From Eunapius fragilis (taxonomy: Eukaryota > Porifera > Demospongiae > Spongillida > Spongillidae), in NCBI GenBank assembly GCA_963681505.1, contig OY811978.1, positions 2,131,248 to 2,195,247 on the forward strand: 64,000 nt of DNA, read 5' to 3'. How positions within the stretch are numbered: the first letter of the stretch is position 1; every line of letters starts with the position of its first letter. Below, piece after piece: positions 1 through 12,600 of this stretch. The notes below the pieces were generated by a model. It worked only from the letters and a program-made list of their open reading frames with translations. It did no database searches and was not told where the DNA came from. The position numbers and the translations under genes were made by a program.

Positions 1-1172
1 ATACAATCCTGATAATGAAAACCGCAGGACCTCAATCACAAATCATACGGATTCTCTGCATTCCATAAACAGTGAAGGGGGGGGGGAGGAAGGTGTTGAT
101 CATGAATGGGTGTGTGTGTGTGTGTGAGAGGGGTGTGTATGGATAATGAAATGAAGGAGGATGAAAGGAGAATGAAAGGAGGGGATGCGAGGAGTGGCGT
201 CACAGTGAACAAGGGATGAAGGGAGTGTCAGCACCGGCTGTAGATTTTCGTCCCACTCAAGAAATTGTCCCACGGAAACATGCAGCGGGACAATGCAAAA
301 TTGATCGATAGAGCTAGCGGACAGTGCAAATTTACGGTTGTAACGTGTAGTCTAACTAGAGGGCGGGGTGTACTTGTCTAGACAGATATGAGTGTCTACT
401 AGACAAAAGGGTGTGTGGTGTTTAGGTTGCTACGCAACGGGCATTACAGCTGTGTGCATTTGAAGGTACACTTCGTGAGAAACTACCAAATTGTAGTTTC
501 GCATGCATGTGTGGACTGTACTGACTATATAGTGTTAAATGGGACAGTGTCCAGCAAAATCACCCTTCTGGGTAGTTTTTCAAGTTATTGAACTCCAAAG
601 AGCTTCTATCAAATGGTCCTTACGCATCCTAAATTGGACTATCCATCATAAAGTTATTAGGCACTGAATTTATAATTAGCCATACATTTCAATGCAAGCG
701 TTACTTTTCTTTGTTTGTCCCGGAAAATTTGAAAAAGTATCACAAAGGTGATTTTGCTGGACACTGTTCCAAATATCGATTATATTGGATGCTATAAATA
801 AATCCACAAATTTCGTAGGAAGTTCCTTCCTGGAATATTTTTAAAATATGCGCTAGTCCCTTTTCGCTGCCACTACTATAATATGCGAAGGGGCAGTGAA
901 CTGTTCCAAGTGTTTGTCTTGATTTACGTGCCATAGAATTCAATTCCTTGTGCATCATTCAGGTAACAGCTAGAGCATGAGCTTAATGCAATATAACATC
1001 GTTAGAGGAAAGGGGATATTTAATGAGTTATAGTTGAAATAGATCAGGATTTGATATTCCACACCAAGACCATGGCAGAGCCAATATTGTTCACTCTTAA
1101 GAGTATCTCGGCCTGTAAGAGTGGGATTTAAATGTGAGTCATAGAGGAGTAACGAATCAATAAGTACATGTA
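1..1172. repeat. Segmental duplication, copy A, leftmost part
   Basis: This stretch aligns in the same orientation with about 35868-37022, including the run about a GTGTGT tract, the shared words around 240-290 (36150-36200) and the run before 1172. It corresponds to the palindrome spacer of copy B. Relative to B it carries an extra piece at about 537-942 (holding the MITE at 541-770) and lacks the B-specific insert at 36281-36720. No gene is visible; the short ORFs look accidental. Confidence 0.8.
541..770. mobile_element. MITE with 24-bp terminal inverted repeats
   Basis: The two ends are near-perfect inverted repeats: it opens GGGACAGTGTCCAGCAAAAT and closes with the complement, ending GCTGGACACTGTTCC. 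The interior resembles the element at 35251-35501 (shared words around ATTAGCCATACATTTCAAT) and a partial copy ends near 53010. The equivalent site in copy B (near 36805) lacks it. There is no coding capacity, so it is non-autonomous; the superfamily is unknown. Confidence 0.75.
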
Positions 1173-2307
1173 CAAGTAAAGAAAAACATTCTCTAACGAG
1201 AAAGTTGGTGGGATATAGGAATTGGAGGCAATGGTGGTGTTAAAAGGAAGGGAACAAGGTTTTGAGAAAAGGGTAATGAGACAAAAAATCCTATATTTAG
1301 CACTTCTTTTGGTTCTGTTACATTTACACGTGCTATCGTAGTTCCTATTGACCCGGGTCGTGAATATCATTAAAACGCGACCCGCGTATAACTCGCGTAC
1401 CAAGAAACGGATAGTTTAGCTCCTTGTTCATATCGAACCAGAAGGCAAAGACGGTCATTTTAATGTTTTGTTCCAGTCTTCAAACTGTTTGCTTTAAGAA
1501 ACAAAAAAGTTCTGTTTTACCAAAATCCTATATTGAGCACGTGTAAATGTAACAGAACCAAAAGATGTGCTAAATATAGGATTTTTGTCTCATTACCCTT
1601 TTCTCAAAACCTTATTTCCATCCTTTTAACACCACCATTGCCTTCAATTCCTATATCCCACCAACTATCTCGTTAGAGAATGTTTTTCTTTACTTGTTTC
1701 CTCTATTTTTAATTATCATTCATTAATACTGGCAAGTGCCCCCCCCCCCCCCCCCCCCCCTCCGCTTCAACTACCGTCACGAGCAGACACCCGCTTTTGT
1801 TTGGGATCACTGTAAGGAACGCGGGAGAATTCTAACACGTCGTCTGCTCTCCTCTTTTGTTTGCACAATTCTAAACATACGTCAATGTCGCCATGGGAAC
1901 GCTTCTATTTAACACTACGCATTACGTAATGATTACGTACGTCAGTTTTATCATTCATACATCTGATACTTGAAGATGTCCTTCCAGGAGATTCTAAAGC
2001 GATTGGTATAATTGGCGCTCTTTAAAACCATTCCTATCCGGAGTTATACTCACCCGAAAAGAATTAGAAGAAGAAGACGACGACGGATAAGAATTGGCCT
2101 GGGGACGAGGTAAAACACGAACTTTTTTGTTCTCTTAAATCAAACAGTTTGACGACTGGAACGAAACATTAAAATGACCGTCTTTGCTTTTGGTTCGATA
2201 GGAACAAAGAGCTAAACTATCCGTTTCTTGGTACGCGGGTCGCGTTTTTTTAATGATTTCACGACCCGGGTCAATTCCTATATAGGAACTACTATCTTAG
2301 TTCCTGA
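1173..2307 (-). mobile_element. Helitron-like non-autonomous element, copy A
   Basis: Read on the minus strand it begins TCAGGAACTA and ends CTTTACTTG. Copy B has the empty site at 37021-37024 (TA joined to TTAGAAAG), so it inserted between A and T with no target duplication, as Helitrons do. A sibling lies at 40890-41837. Near the 3' end is a very long inverted repeat (arms about 1173-1340 and 1525-1700), whose loop holds a second fragment of the element's own 5' region. A poly-C run sits at about 1740-1760. The 3' end is CTTG, not the canonical CTRR, and the hairpin is far larger than usual, so assignment to Helitrons is tentative. Confidence 0.6.
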
Positions 2308-4361
2308 TTAGAAAGAGATGTGGCAAGAAAGTCCATTTGTCAATAAATCAAGCTATATATCTGCAGTATGCGGCAGAGTGACTGCAAAAGTAGAAACTTT
2401 CCACACCCACTTTGAGGTGGATTTTAATAATGATTCGACGAATGATCCGGTATTTATTACAGGACCCAGGATCTCCCACCTACCGATGTAAAACATACAT
2501 TAGTCTCCTTCCTTTCCAATCTCAGTATAAAGGTGTTTATGGTGCATAGAACCCGTATGATTTGTGGTTCAGGTCCTGAGGTTTTCATTGTCAGGATTGT
2601 ATATACCCTGTGTTGAAGCTCTCCGTCGACTAGTTTTCGAACAACCGTATACATGCATATTAATAGCTGGCTATATTTATCTTAATTGTTTATTAATTGT
2701 CGCATTTAACTACCTGCATCTGATGCAATAAAAGGTGTAGGTATGAAAATACAATTACCGATCCCCCATTCCATGTATATGGTTGGCGGCCACTGTACAG
2801 GTATCCTTAAAAGTACCGTACCATAGCGTAGTGACCCCATCGGTGGATAGGTGTAACTGGGTCATATTGCATGCATGACCAGGTGTTGCTTCAGTTTTAT
2901 AAATATATGCTGACAAACACATGAATATGTACTAATTCAGCGGTCATACAAGGAGACATGACATGTATATCATTATTATGTTCATAACTATGTGATATTG
3001 TGTGCATTTATACAGAGGATTATTTATTTACACATTTCCATACTTGCTTTGGATTGGGACAGAGGAAGGCATGCAGCCTTTGATGTGACCGTAACATCCC
3101 CATTGTCTGTCTCCATTCTCCCTGAGGCAAGCATGTCAGTGGGGGCAGCAGCACTTGAGGCAGAGGTGCGAAAGCACAGAGCCAATGACCCCAAATGCTC
3201 TGAGCTGGGATGGGTTTGTATCCCACTTGCTGTAGAGACATATGGCAACTGGGGCAAAGAAGCTCAAGCCACCTTCTCCCGCCTTGCATCCTGCATTGCC
3301 ACCACCTCTTCTTGCCACAAGAGCCAAGTCTTGGGTGAAATGTATGGCAGACTAAACTTCACCCTCGTCCGAGCCATCTCAAGGGCCATCCTGGGTAGAT
3401 GCCTACCGATCAGAGACAATATAGAATTATAAAGTGTATTAAGTTGTATTGTACTTGCGCTGTTATCTTGTAGTGATGAATTTCCTATATTATATTATAC
3501 ATTTCTATAAGGCTAAGACTGCTGGAAAAACAATTGCATTAGTAGTTCAAAGTTAACACATATACATAAACGTTCGCAATAATAATGTAGATCATTAAGT
3601 GACCAATTATACATTAGCAGGAACATTTACAATGAAGGTACACTTAGCACCTGATCAAAATCTAAATTATGATTCAAAAGATAGACGGGACACTTATGAT
3701 GTGTTCTGAAGCGATCCGTACTTGTCAATCAGATGATTGCCATTTGCACTGCTGCTGTGCTGGCATTGGTTTATTTGACTTTGCAGTTGCTGGTGGCTTG
3801 TAATATTGGTTTCAAGAACGTTGCCAAGACTATTAGTTCAATGTCTGTACCCCAAACTTTATCTTGCTTCATCTTATGTTTTTTTTTTACACACTGCTAT
3901 CACTAATATCACATGCAAAACAGGCAATTGCCATCTCCAAATTTTATCTGGTTTTCTTAAGCATGCAAAATTTCGTTCTGTTCCTTCTTAGTTGGACTTC
4001 GGCACAGTACTGCATATCCGATACGAGGTCCTCTAGAGTACTCCTTACCTGGATAGTGCTTCCTGCCTCCCACACCGGAATGCAAATGTCAATTAATGAT
4101 TCGCTCAGACATGCTACAAGAGGTATACTTGCAACGAATATTTTACAGTGCATGGCGTTGCCGATACAATCACTTAACTTTCATTCTATGCATACACGTT
4201 ATTACATGTAGATTAGGCCTTGAGTTGAAAGAAGTGTGCTCCAATTGCTAACACTGGCAGGTCGTGCGTGGCTGTCACAGCGTTGTTGTGGATGGACATT
4301 TTGAAGAATTGGTCGTGCTCTCTACAGCTCGAGCCGATATCGGTCGGCACATATCTGCATT
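2308..4361. repeat. Segmental duplication, copy A, second part
   Basis: This aligns with about 37024-38955 of copy B in the same orientation. Differences are the LINE fragment at 3039-3505, absent from B, and a deletion of about 350 bp in A at 3515 (B has 37750-38110 there). It contains the last exon of receptor A (4354-4275, minus) and, around 3920-4040 on the minus strand, a decayed remnant of the OTU-like pseudogene that is better kept at 34190-34540. Confidence 0.8.
3039..3498 (+). pseudogene. 5'-truncated non-LTR retrotransposon tail (LINE ORF2 C-terminus)
   Basis: The open frame to the stop at 3430-3432 encodes a tail known downstream of reverse transcriptase in many invertebrate LINE proteins. 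It includes a GRHAAFDVTVTSPL-type stretch, the SELGWVCIPLAVETYGNWG motif and a YGRLNFTLVRAISRAILGR ending. No RT catalytic motifs are present, so this is a dead 5'-truncated insertion. The word ACATTTC flanks it (3032-3038 and 3499-3505) and occurs once, slightly changed, in copy B near 37735. That supports target-primed insertion after the A/B duplication. Confidence 0.75.
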
Positions 4362-5122
4362 CATGTCCAGCAATTTCGGACATCCATACACGTCTATGCA
4401 TTGAAAACGCATGTAAAGTATTTGATTTTTTTCAAACATTAACGCAGTAGGATTATTTTTTTAAATATAAGAAATGCATTATTTTATTTTTCGCTTTCAT
4501 TTTGCGAGCAGGAGAATCAAGAACAAAATTAATTACTTTCGTTATTACGTAATCATTTTCTTTAGAGGTCAATAATGAAAATGATTAATAAACATCAAAT
4601 GGTGGGCGCGCCCTAATAGTGCACATTATAAGTGCTGGTGCGTGTGTGAGTGGGAGGAGCGTGTGGTTATCTAAATGCTCGAAATGTGCCCTTGGTTCAA
4701 TACATTTGAATATTTCTTTCATGCATCGGCGTGGATAGACGAACGTGCGCTCGGCGTGCATCTACCTGTTTGCTACGACTGCGTAAGTTAACGGTCCGTT
4801 CCTTCATACCTCATCCCGATATGCGCAATGACACACCACGCGCACGCGCGCACACACACATTCCCACATACTCCTAGCTCTATTTCCTGGGGTGCACATT
4901 AGGAAGAATCACTTTAGCTGATGCTGATTAAATGTTTAGTTTGAGGGCAAGAATGGGTTAAATATCTCTAGCCGCTAGTCGGTTGTGTCGTCTGGGTGTG
5001 GTCTGTACTTTGGGCAGGATTGGGTTAAATCTATCTAGTTGAGTTGCCTGGGTGTGGCCAGTACCCTGGGCAAGAATGGGTTAAATACCTCTAGTCGCTG
5101 GTCAGTTGTGCTGTCTGGGCGT

Positions 5123-5186
<64 letters not shown>

Positions 5187-5250
5187 ATGTGTGTGTATGT
5201 GTGTGTGAATTAAAAACACACACACATACACTCACACATACACACGCACA

Positions 5251-5301
<51 letters not shown>

Positions 5302-5570
5302 TCCCAGCTCTTTTCCTAGGGTGTATATATTAGGAAGAATCTTTTAAGCTGATGCTGATGTAACCTGTCGGGTTGATCTGTACTCGGGCAAGAATGAGTT
5401 AGCTGCTAGTCAGTTGTGTCATGTGGGTGTGGTCTGTACCCTGGGGTTAATATTTAAATCTCTCAAGCTGCATGCTAGTCAGTTGGTCTGGGCAAGAATT
5501 CAGATTCTCTCTAGCCACTAGTCGTTTTAATGTCTGGGTGTGGTCTGTACACAAGCGCACGCGCGCACAT

Positions 5571-5658
<88 letters not shown>

Positions 5659-8238
5659 CCAGCTCTTTTCCTGGGGCGTATATTACTAATATTATATTTA
5701 TCCCCAAAGCCTATGTACATACATGTATGTGGTTGTGTATTCGTCTGCCTACATGTACCTTAATCTGATTGTGGGATACTTGTATTTATTTTGAGGCCTC
5801 TCTTTTTTATTACAGGGATGAATAACAAACGTTTTAGCATATAGCGGAATTTTTTTACTTTCCACTATAAAAATTTGAGTTTCAGATTGTTATGGATTAT
5901 ATAACCAAGGATTATTATAATACGCATAACATGAACAGGAATACAAGATGCAGCAGAATACACTAATCAGAATAAATGCACTAAATAACGAATGCTATTA
6001 TTAATACATACATACATATCCAGACACACTGAGACACACTGGCTATGAAAGTGACAAAGAGGAACTATCCCCCTCCTGAAGGGAACAGCCACATCGTAAG
6101 AGGAGGGCTCGGGCATTGGCTCGCACAAGAGTCAAATTAAGGCGGCCATACAAGCTGCAGACAACCTTGGACTTGGGGGAGTTGGTCCTACGATGCAAGC
6201 CGTGAAAAAGCTTGCATCGCTTCGTTGCCCCAGGCTCCATATGACTCGGCCACAAGGGGAATACATGTCCATATGGATTGTGAAGTTAAAATCAAGATAT
6301 NNNNNNNNNNNNNNNNNNNNNNNNNNNNNNNNNNNNNNNNNNNNNNNNNNNNNNNNNNNNNNNNNNNNNNNNNNNNNNNNNNNNNNNNNNNNNNNNNNNN
6401 NNNNNNNNNNNNNNNNNNNNNNNNNNNNNNNNNNNNNNNNNNNNNNNNNNNNNNNNNNNNNNNNNNNNNNNNNNNNNNNNNNNNNNNNNNNNNNNNNNNN
6501 GGAGTGTAAGGTGTGTGTGGAGAGGGGAGTTGTGTAGGTGGGTGTGCGAAGGGGTGTGTGTGGATGGGAGTGTAGGGTGTGTGGAGGGTGTGTGTAGAGG
6601 GGAGTGTGGGGTGTGTAGGGTGCGTGTGGTGAGGGGTGTTTGTGTGCTAAGTTATTTGTGGCACCAAACCACCAAACCAAATGACTAGAAGAAAAAAGTT
6701 TGGCCACTACTTTCATGCATTAACAACCCACTCACCACTGCTGTACCGAATCATTTGTCTAAGATCCCTAAACACGGAGATTCAGGTGAGAATGTTCAGT
6801 CAAGTCAAACAAATCAGCAATTCAACATGAAATCAAAACACAGAGAACATTATCACCAATGCCATCAAACGCCTGCATTATGAGCAACATTCTAAACATG
6901 AGGACACGGTAGCAGTGCAAAAGTTGTGAGGTAGAAAAGTTTGGAAAAGTTACAGGAAAAATCTCAAACACCCACTTTACAAGGGAGATTATGAAATCTG
7001 CATCGTACCAAGCACACATCGAGAGGATTAGTGATTACCTTATTTGTGGACCTGGTGTGTGGTGGAAGACCACTGATGACGGAGTTGAGTTCTTTGATGG
7101 AGACTCAGAAGAGGACTACAAGGCTGTAGGTCCTTCCTTGCATCACTTCCATTCAGTTTCACTGGAGGACATTGATGCGCTTTTATTAGAACAGTGGGAA
7201 CAGTGCATTTGCACAGAACATTGAACTTCTAGCACTAATAATGTACAGGACTGGTGCCGGTGTTGTACTGGGCTGATGTATTGAATGTACTGGACTGGTG
7301 TGATGTATGTACTGGACTGGTGTGATGTATGTACTGGACTGGTGTGATGTATGTACTGGACTGGTGTGATGTATGTACTGGACTGGTGTGATGTATGCAC
7401 TGGACTGGTGTGATGTATGTACTGGACTGGTGTGTGTAGTATGTACTGGACCACCTCACATAAACTCCATGGACTTAAATAGCAGACTTTGCATTTGGTG
7501 ATATCAAACATCCTCTGTGTGTGTGTGTTTGTGTTTGTATTTACATGTAAATGGTCTCACTGGATGGAGCCTTGATAATGGCAGTGAAATTATTTCTACC
7601 CTATCTCAATAGATTTGGCCACTGGATATGCTGAGCTATTCACACACATGACTTCATATTTACCCATGGCTTCAGAACTTCAAATGTAAAAATCTGAGGA
7701 TGGTGCACAGGAGTGTAGTACTTCCCACCAACACCCTCCCTCTTTAATAAATGTGCAGGGGCAATGCCACACCCCCTTCCCTCCTCCATCATACAACATA
7801 CCAGTCCACTACATACATCACAGCAATCCAATACACCAGTCCTGTTCATACAACATGTGGTGGAAGTTGCAAATACATAATGCCTCTGTACTGTATATAG
7901 GACTCGGGAACTAGTGAGACACACCCAGTGGTGGATCCAGGCATATTTTAGGCTCATTAAAACCGGGCAATTATGGGCACGGGCCCATAATTGCCCGGTT
8001 TTAATGAACCTAAAATATGCTGGATCCGCCACTGCACACCCACCCAAGATCTGAGCACTTGGTGTCATTTGAAGTAGGTTTCTGGATCGTAGTGGCCTGG
8101 GCAGTGCCACTTTCAAAAGGCAATCCAGTATGTATAAGTCCAGCACATGCAACAACTGGTATGTTGTATGTATTGAACCAACTAACATACATTCCATGGT
8201 GTTAAATGGGAGACTTTGCGTTTGGTCATAGCAAACAT

Positions 8239-8278
<40 letters not shown>

Positions 8279-8683
8279 GTGTATATGTGTGCATGTGTGA
8301 TATGTATAGTGATATACATGTGTGCATGTGTTTATATGCATGAGCAAATAATTAACTAACACACATGAAGCCAGCTGCTGCTCACCTAACAGTACAGAAG
8401 CAGCCCATTAGCAGAAGAGCGATAACATGCACGATGCACACACATCTAATGCACACAAACACATGCACATATTCTCAACAGACATATATGATATATTCTC
8501 AACAGACATATGCACACCCACACACAATGCGTATGATCTAGCTAGCTCCCCTTGTGTATGATCTAGCTCTCCTTGCTTGAGAGGTCCAGCTAGTTGATAC
8601 TTGGGCTATATTGAGCCCCACTTATAACATGCAGAAATGTTATAAAAACACAGAAATGCACAAATACATACTCCAGACATATG

Positions 8684-8752
<69 letters not shown>

Positions 8753-9508
8753 AAACAACGTACATGTACATGAACAAACACCTCTAGCTTGAGAGGTCCA
8801 GTTCCAATCTATTTTCTGTCCAACTTGCCCAAATACTAGACTGAGACCCACTTAAGTGGATGAAACAGGTGACACAAATGAACACACAAATAAATAGCAC
8901 ACACATGCACACTCACATACATCAGCCGGCTTGCTTTATGCCCAATCCCTCACTAGCACATCAGCTGGGTAAGTGTGGTCCAGTCCTCGTGTGAGGCATC
9001 TTCCTGCTTCTAACTCTGCAATGTGGCAATAGCTCAGAAAGACATCACTCAACTTATGGTGGCGTACCACAACGTCAACTTCATGCCGACAGCTAGCTGC
9101 ATGATGGTCGAGAGGGTCGAGTGCCACATCAGGGCTAAGATCACATGAAGTGCCTCTGGAAGTGTCCAATTGCAAGCCCAAACACCACTTAACCACCAGT
9201 TGGTTATTGTTTAGAGCTCGGAACTTCTTTGCCTTTGGAATACCAGTATTGTTTATTCTGAAACTCCAACTGTGTGGGCAGACTGACCATAATCCATACA
9301 CTATCGATTGTAATAGGCCTACGCTTGACACGCACGTGTGTGATGAATGTACAGGACTGGTGCCGGTGTTGTACTGGGCTGATGTATTGAATATACTGGA
9401 CCGGTGTGATGTATATACTGGACCGGTGTGTGTTGTATGTTCTGGACCATCTCACATAAATTCCATGGACTTAAATGGGAGACTTTGCATTCGGTGATAT
9501 CAAACATC

Positions 9509-9558
<50 letters not shown>

Positions 9559-9585
9559 ATGTGTGTGTGTGTGTGTGTGTGTGTG

Positions 9586-9623
<38 letters not shown>

Positions 9624-12600
9624 GTGTGTGTATATGCGTGTTGTGTGTTTGGATTTACATGTAAATGGTCTCACTGGATGGAGCCTTGATAATGGCAGTG
9701 AAATTATTTCTACCCTATCTCAAAAGATTTGGCCACTGTAAAGTTTATATGCTGAGCTATTCACACACATGACTTCATATTTACCCATGGCTTCAGAACT
9801 TCAAATGTCGTGAGAATGGTACACTGGTGTCTAGTAGTTCCCACCAACCCCTCCCTCTTTAATAAAGGTGCAGGGGCAATGCCACACCCCCTTCCCTCCT
9901 CCATCATACAACACACCAGTCCACTACATACATCACAGCAATCCAATACACCAGTCCTGTTCATACAACATGTGGTAGAAGTAGCAAATACCTAATGCCT
10001 CTGTACTGTATGTAGGACTCAGGAACTAGTGAGACACACTCACCCAAGATCAGAGCACTTGGTCATTTAAAGTAGGTTTCTGGATCGTCGTGTCCTGGGC
10101 AGTGCCACTTTCAAAAGGCAATCCAGTACGTATAAGTCCACTGATGTGTTGTATGTATTGGACCAACTAACATAAATTCCATGGTGCTAAATTGTTGACT
10201 GCAAGTCCAGTACATGCAACAACTGGTGTGTTACTAACACACATCAAGCTAGCTTCTGCTCACCTAACAGTACAGAAGCAGTCCATTAGCAGAAGTGCGA
10301 TAACATATGTACAATGCACACACATCTAACGCACACATGCACATATTCTCAACAGACATATATTATACATTCTCAACAGACATATGCACACCCACACACA
10401 ATGTGTATGGTCTAGCTTGATGATACTTGGGCTATTGAGCCCCACTTGATAACATGCAGAAATGTTATAAAAACACAGAAATACACAAATACATACTCCA
10501 GACATATACCACACACACATACACACACACACTCACAAAAACAACGTACATGTACATGAACAAACACCTCTAGCTTGAGAGGTCCAGTTCCAATCTATTG
10601 TCAGTCCAGCTTGCCCAAATACTAGACCATTGAGACCTATGTGAGTGTATGAAGTAAGTGACACAAATGAACACACAAGTAAAATGTCCACACACACATA
10701 CACACATGCATACACATGCATGCACACAAGCACACACATACATACATGCATACACATACATGCACACAAGCACACACATACACACACGACGTCATATGAC
10801 CTAACAAAGTCGTAGTTACATAGGTCCCTCACAAAACACTCCCAGAAGTTGTGGGCCAGTACCCACAACACCTCTGTCATAGTTTTGTGCTCTGTGAACA
10901 CACCCTTTGGGAGACAGGGGGGGCTTTTGGTTGCATGGTCCCCAGTCCGAACTCACAAATCTCAACAGTTGTCATGGCACCCACACTTTTGTGATGGAAA
11001 CTGATCCAACAACTAGACAATCTCTGTTTACTATCACACAGTTAGGCCTATACAGCTGTATAGGCATACTGGTTATAGGCTATGTCAAATGTTGTGTAGT
11101 TCTTAGTTTGGCGGTGTCTGGTAAATATATAAGATATTATTGAGTCCAGTCTGATGCGTACGGCACCCCCCTCACTTTTTGTTTCGAACCTAAAGCGGAC
11201 AGCACCCACCCCCCCCCCCCCCCCCCCCTCGCGTACAGCACACAAACGCATGGACACACAACCTGCTTTTCGTATCGGGCCTGAAGCGGACAGCATCACC
11301 CCCACCCCCACCCCCCCCCCACCCCCGCTTTTCGTATCGCGTAGTGTGAGTGTTGAGCGCCCGGGGACTTAATGCACTAAAGGCGCCCCGGGGTGGGGGG
11401 GGAGGGGGTGCTGTCGGCTTCTGGTTCAGGCCCGATAGGGAGTACCTAGCGGAAAAGAGGAAGGGAAGGAGCCTTATATTATACGAACGGGTTTACAACT
11501 GAACCCTGTATCTGCCCATGCGTTCATGAGTTCGTTGACGCGATAAGTAATTATCTCTCGTCTATTTCGGCGCCCCCTCAACCTTGCGCCCGGGGATAAA
11601 TGCCCCCTCCCTACGCCACTGTATCGCAGGTCTCACCCCCCCCCCCCCCCCCCCCCCCCCCCACTGTTGGAAAATCCTGTATCCGCCCTGGAGAAGGTGC
11701 TCCGGGTGCTTGAGCACCCCCCTCGGCCAAAATTGTAACCGTTAGTTATTAACGACAACGTATTTGCTGTGTTGCCAAAGGCCCCCACTTTTCGTATCGG
11801 ACCTGAAGCAGACTGCATCCCCCCCTCCCAACCTCTCACACACACACTTTTCATATCGGACCTGAGGCAGTCTGCACCCCCCCCCCCCCCCCCCCCCCCC
11901 CCTCCACCTCGCTGAAATTCTGGATACGCCACTGTATACTACGTATGTGGGTCAAGCTATGGTTGATACGCACATGTAGAACGCCTATAAGCACCTCAGA
12001 TGTAACATACCTGAGTGAGTCACACAGCGGCAGAGCCCGTATTATAACGTCCATTACGTCATGCAAGTGGAAGAATTAATAATGGAACATTCAGTACCTA
12101 ACACCACTGAAGTGACTCTGGAACCTTGAAAAGTAGAGGAAAGAGTGTTTTATGGTATCTGGCCCCTTCCTCGATGATCTGGCTAACATGTTAATCACCG
12201 ATTCTTACTGCAACTATCACAGATCCTGAGAAAAATGCACAAACATCTTGACAAAACCCAAATTTTTACACAATTTCTACATGTGTCTATGGACGTGTTG
12301 TTTTAGGGCCATGGAACCTACAGATAGACCCTGAATTTTTTTGTTTCATCAATAACGCATAGTGAAAGATGTTCTTAACTATATTTTTGACCGCTTTCCT
12401 TTTTTCTGTCGATTCCTGATTTATACTGAACAGAAATGCACTTTGTTCCATACATGTCAATGGACGCGTGCGCGGAAAATTAACGGACGTTTGCATTGAC
12501 GCGTCAGGAATACGTAATGAGCGTCCGAAATTTCTGGTAATGTTAACAGAGAAAGTGAATATATGCGCTAACTTGCCGGGGAGGAGGGGGAACGGTAAGG

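Larger units (their letters stand above)
7240..10680. repeat. Tandem duplication of about 2 kb
   Basis: Block 1 (about 7240-8900) and block 2 (about 9345-10680) share the same order of words: TGTACAGGACTGGTGCCGG, the GT or CA microsatellites (8242-8275, 8692-8749 against 9510-9640), TTTACATGTAAATGGTCTCA, and the tail CTAGCTTGAGAGGTCCAG. Block 1 alone carries the hairpin MITE at 7926-8034. Between them, 8936-9140 holds a LINE tail. No intact gene is seen. Confidence 0.85.
4362..12542. mobile_element. 8.2 kb insertion with imperfect terminal inverted repeats
   Basis: Copy B (38955) and the inverted arm (33870-33880) join the flanks directly, so this whole block is extra in copy A. The left end reads CATGTCCAGCAATTTCGGAC; the right end is its imperfect complement (GTCCGAAATTTCTGG, then TAATG). 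Only one T is shared at the insertion point, so a target duplication is not clear. Inside are CA microsatellites, LINE tails, a roughly 2 kb tandem duplication, a hairpin MITE and poly-C repeats, with no recognisable transposase. It may be a large composite, a non-autonomous element, or several nested insertions. A 200-base gap prevents full reading. Confidence 0.55.

Noticed and set aside
2457..2654. ORF repeated at 37168-37356
   Set aside because: Present in both copies only because of the segmental duplication; interrupted differently and without domain features.
5035..5768. Cys-Val and His-Thr repeat ORFs
   Set aside because: Artefacts of CA/GT microsatellites on both strands.
7283..7450. 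CRISPR-like regular repeats
   Set aside because: The units are adjacent with no spacers, and the sequence is eukaryotic; it is a minisatellite.
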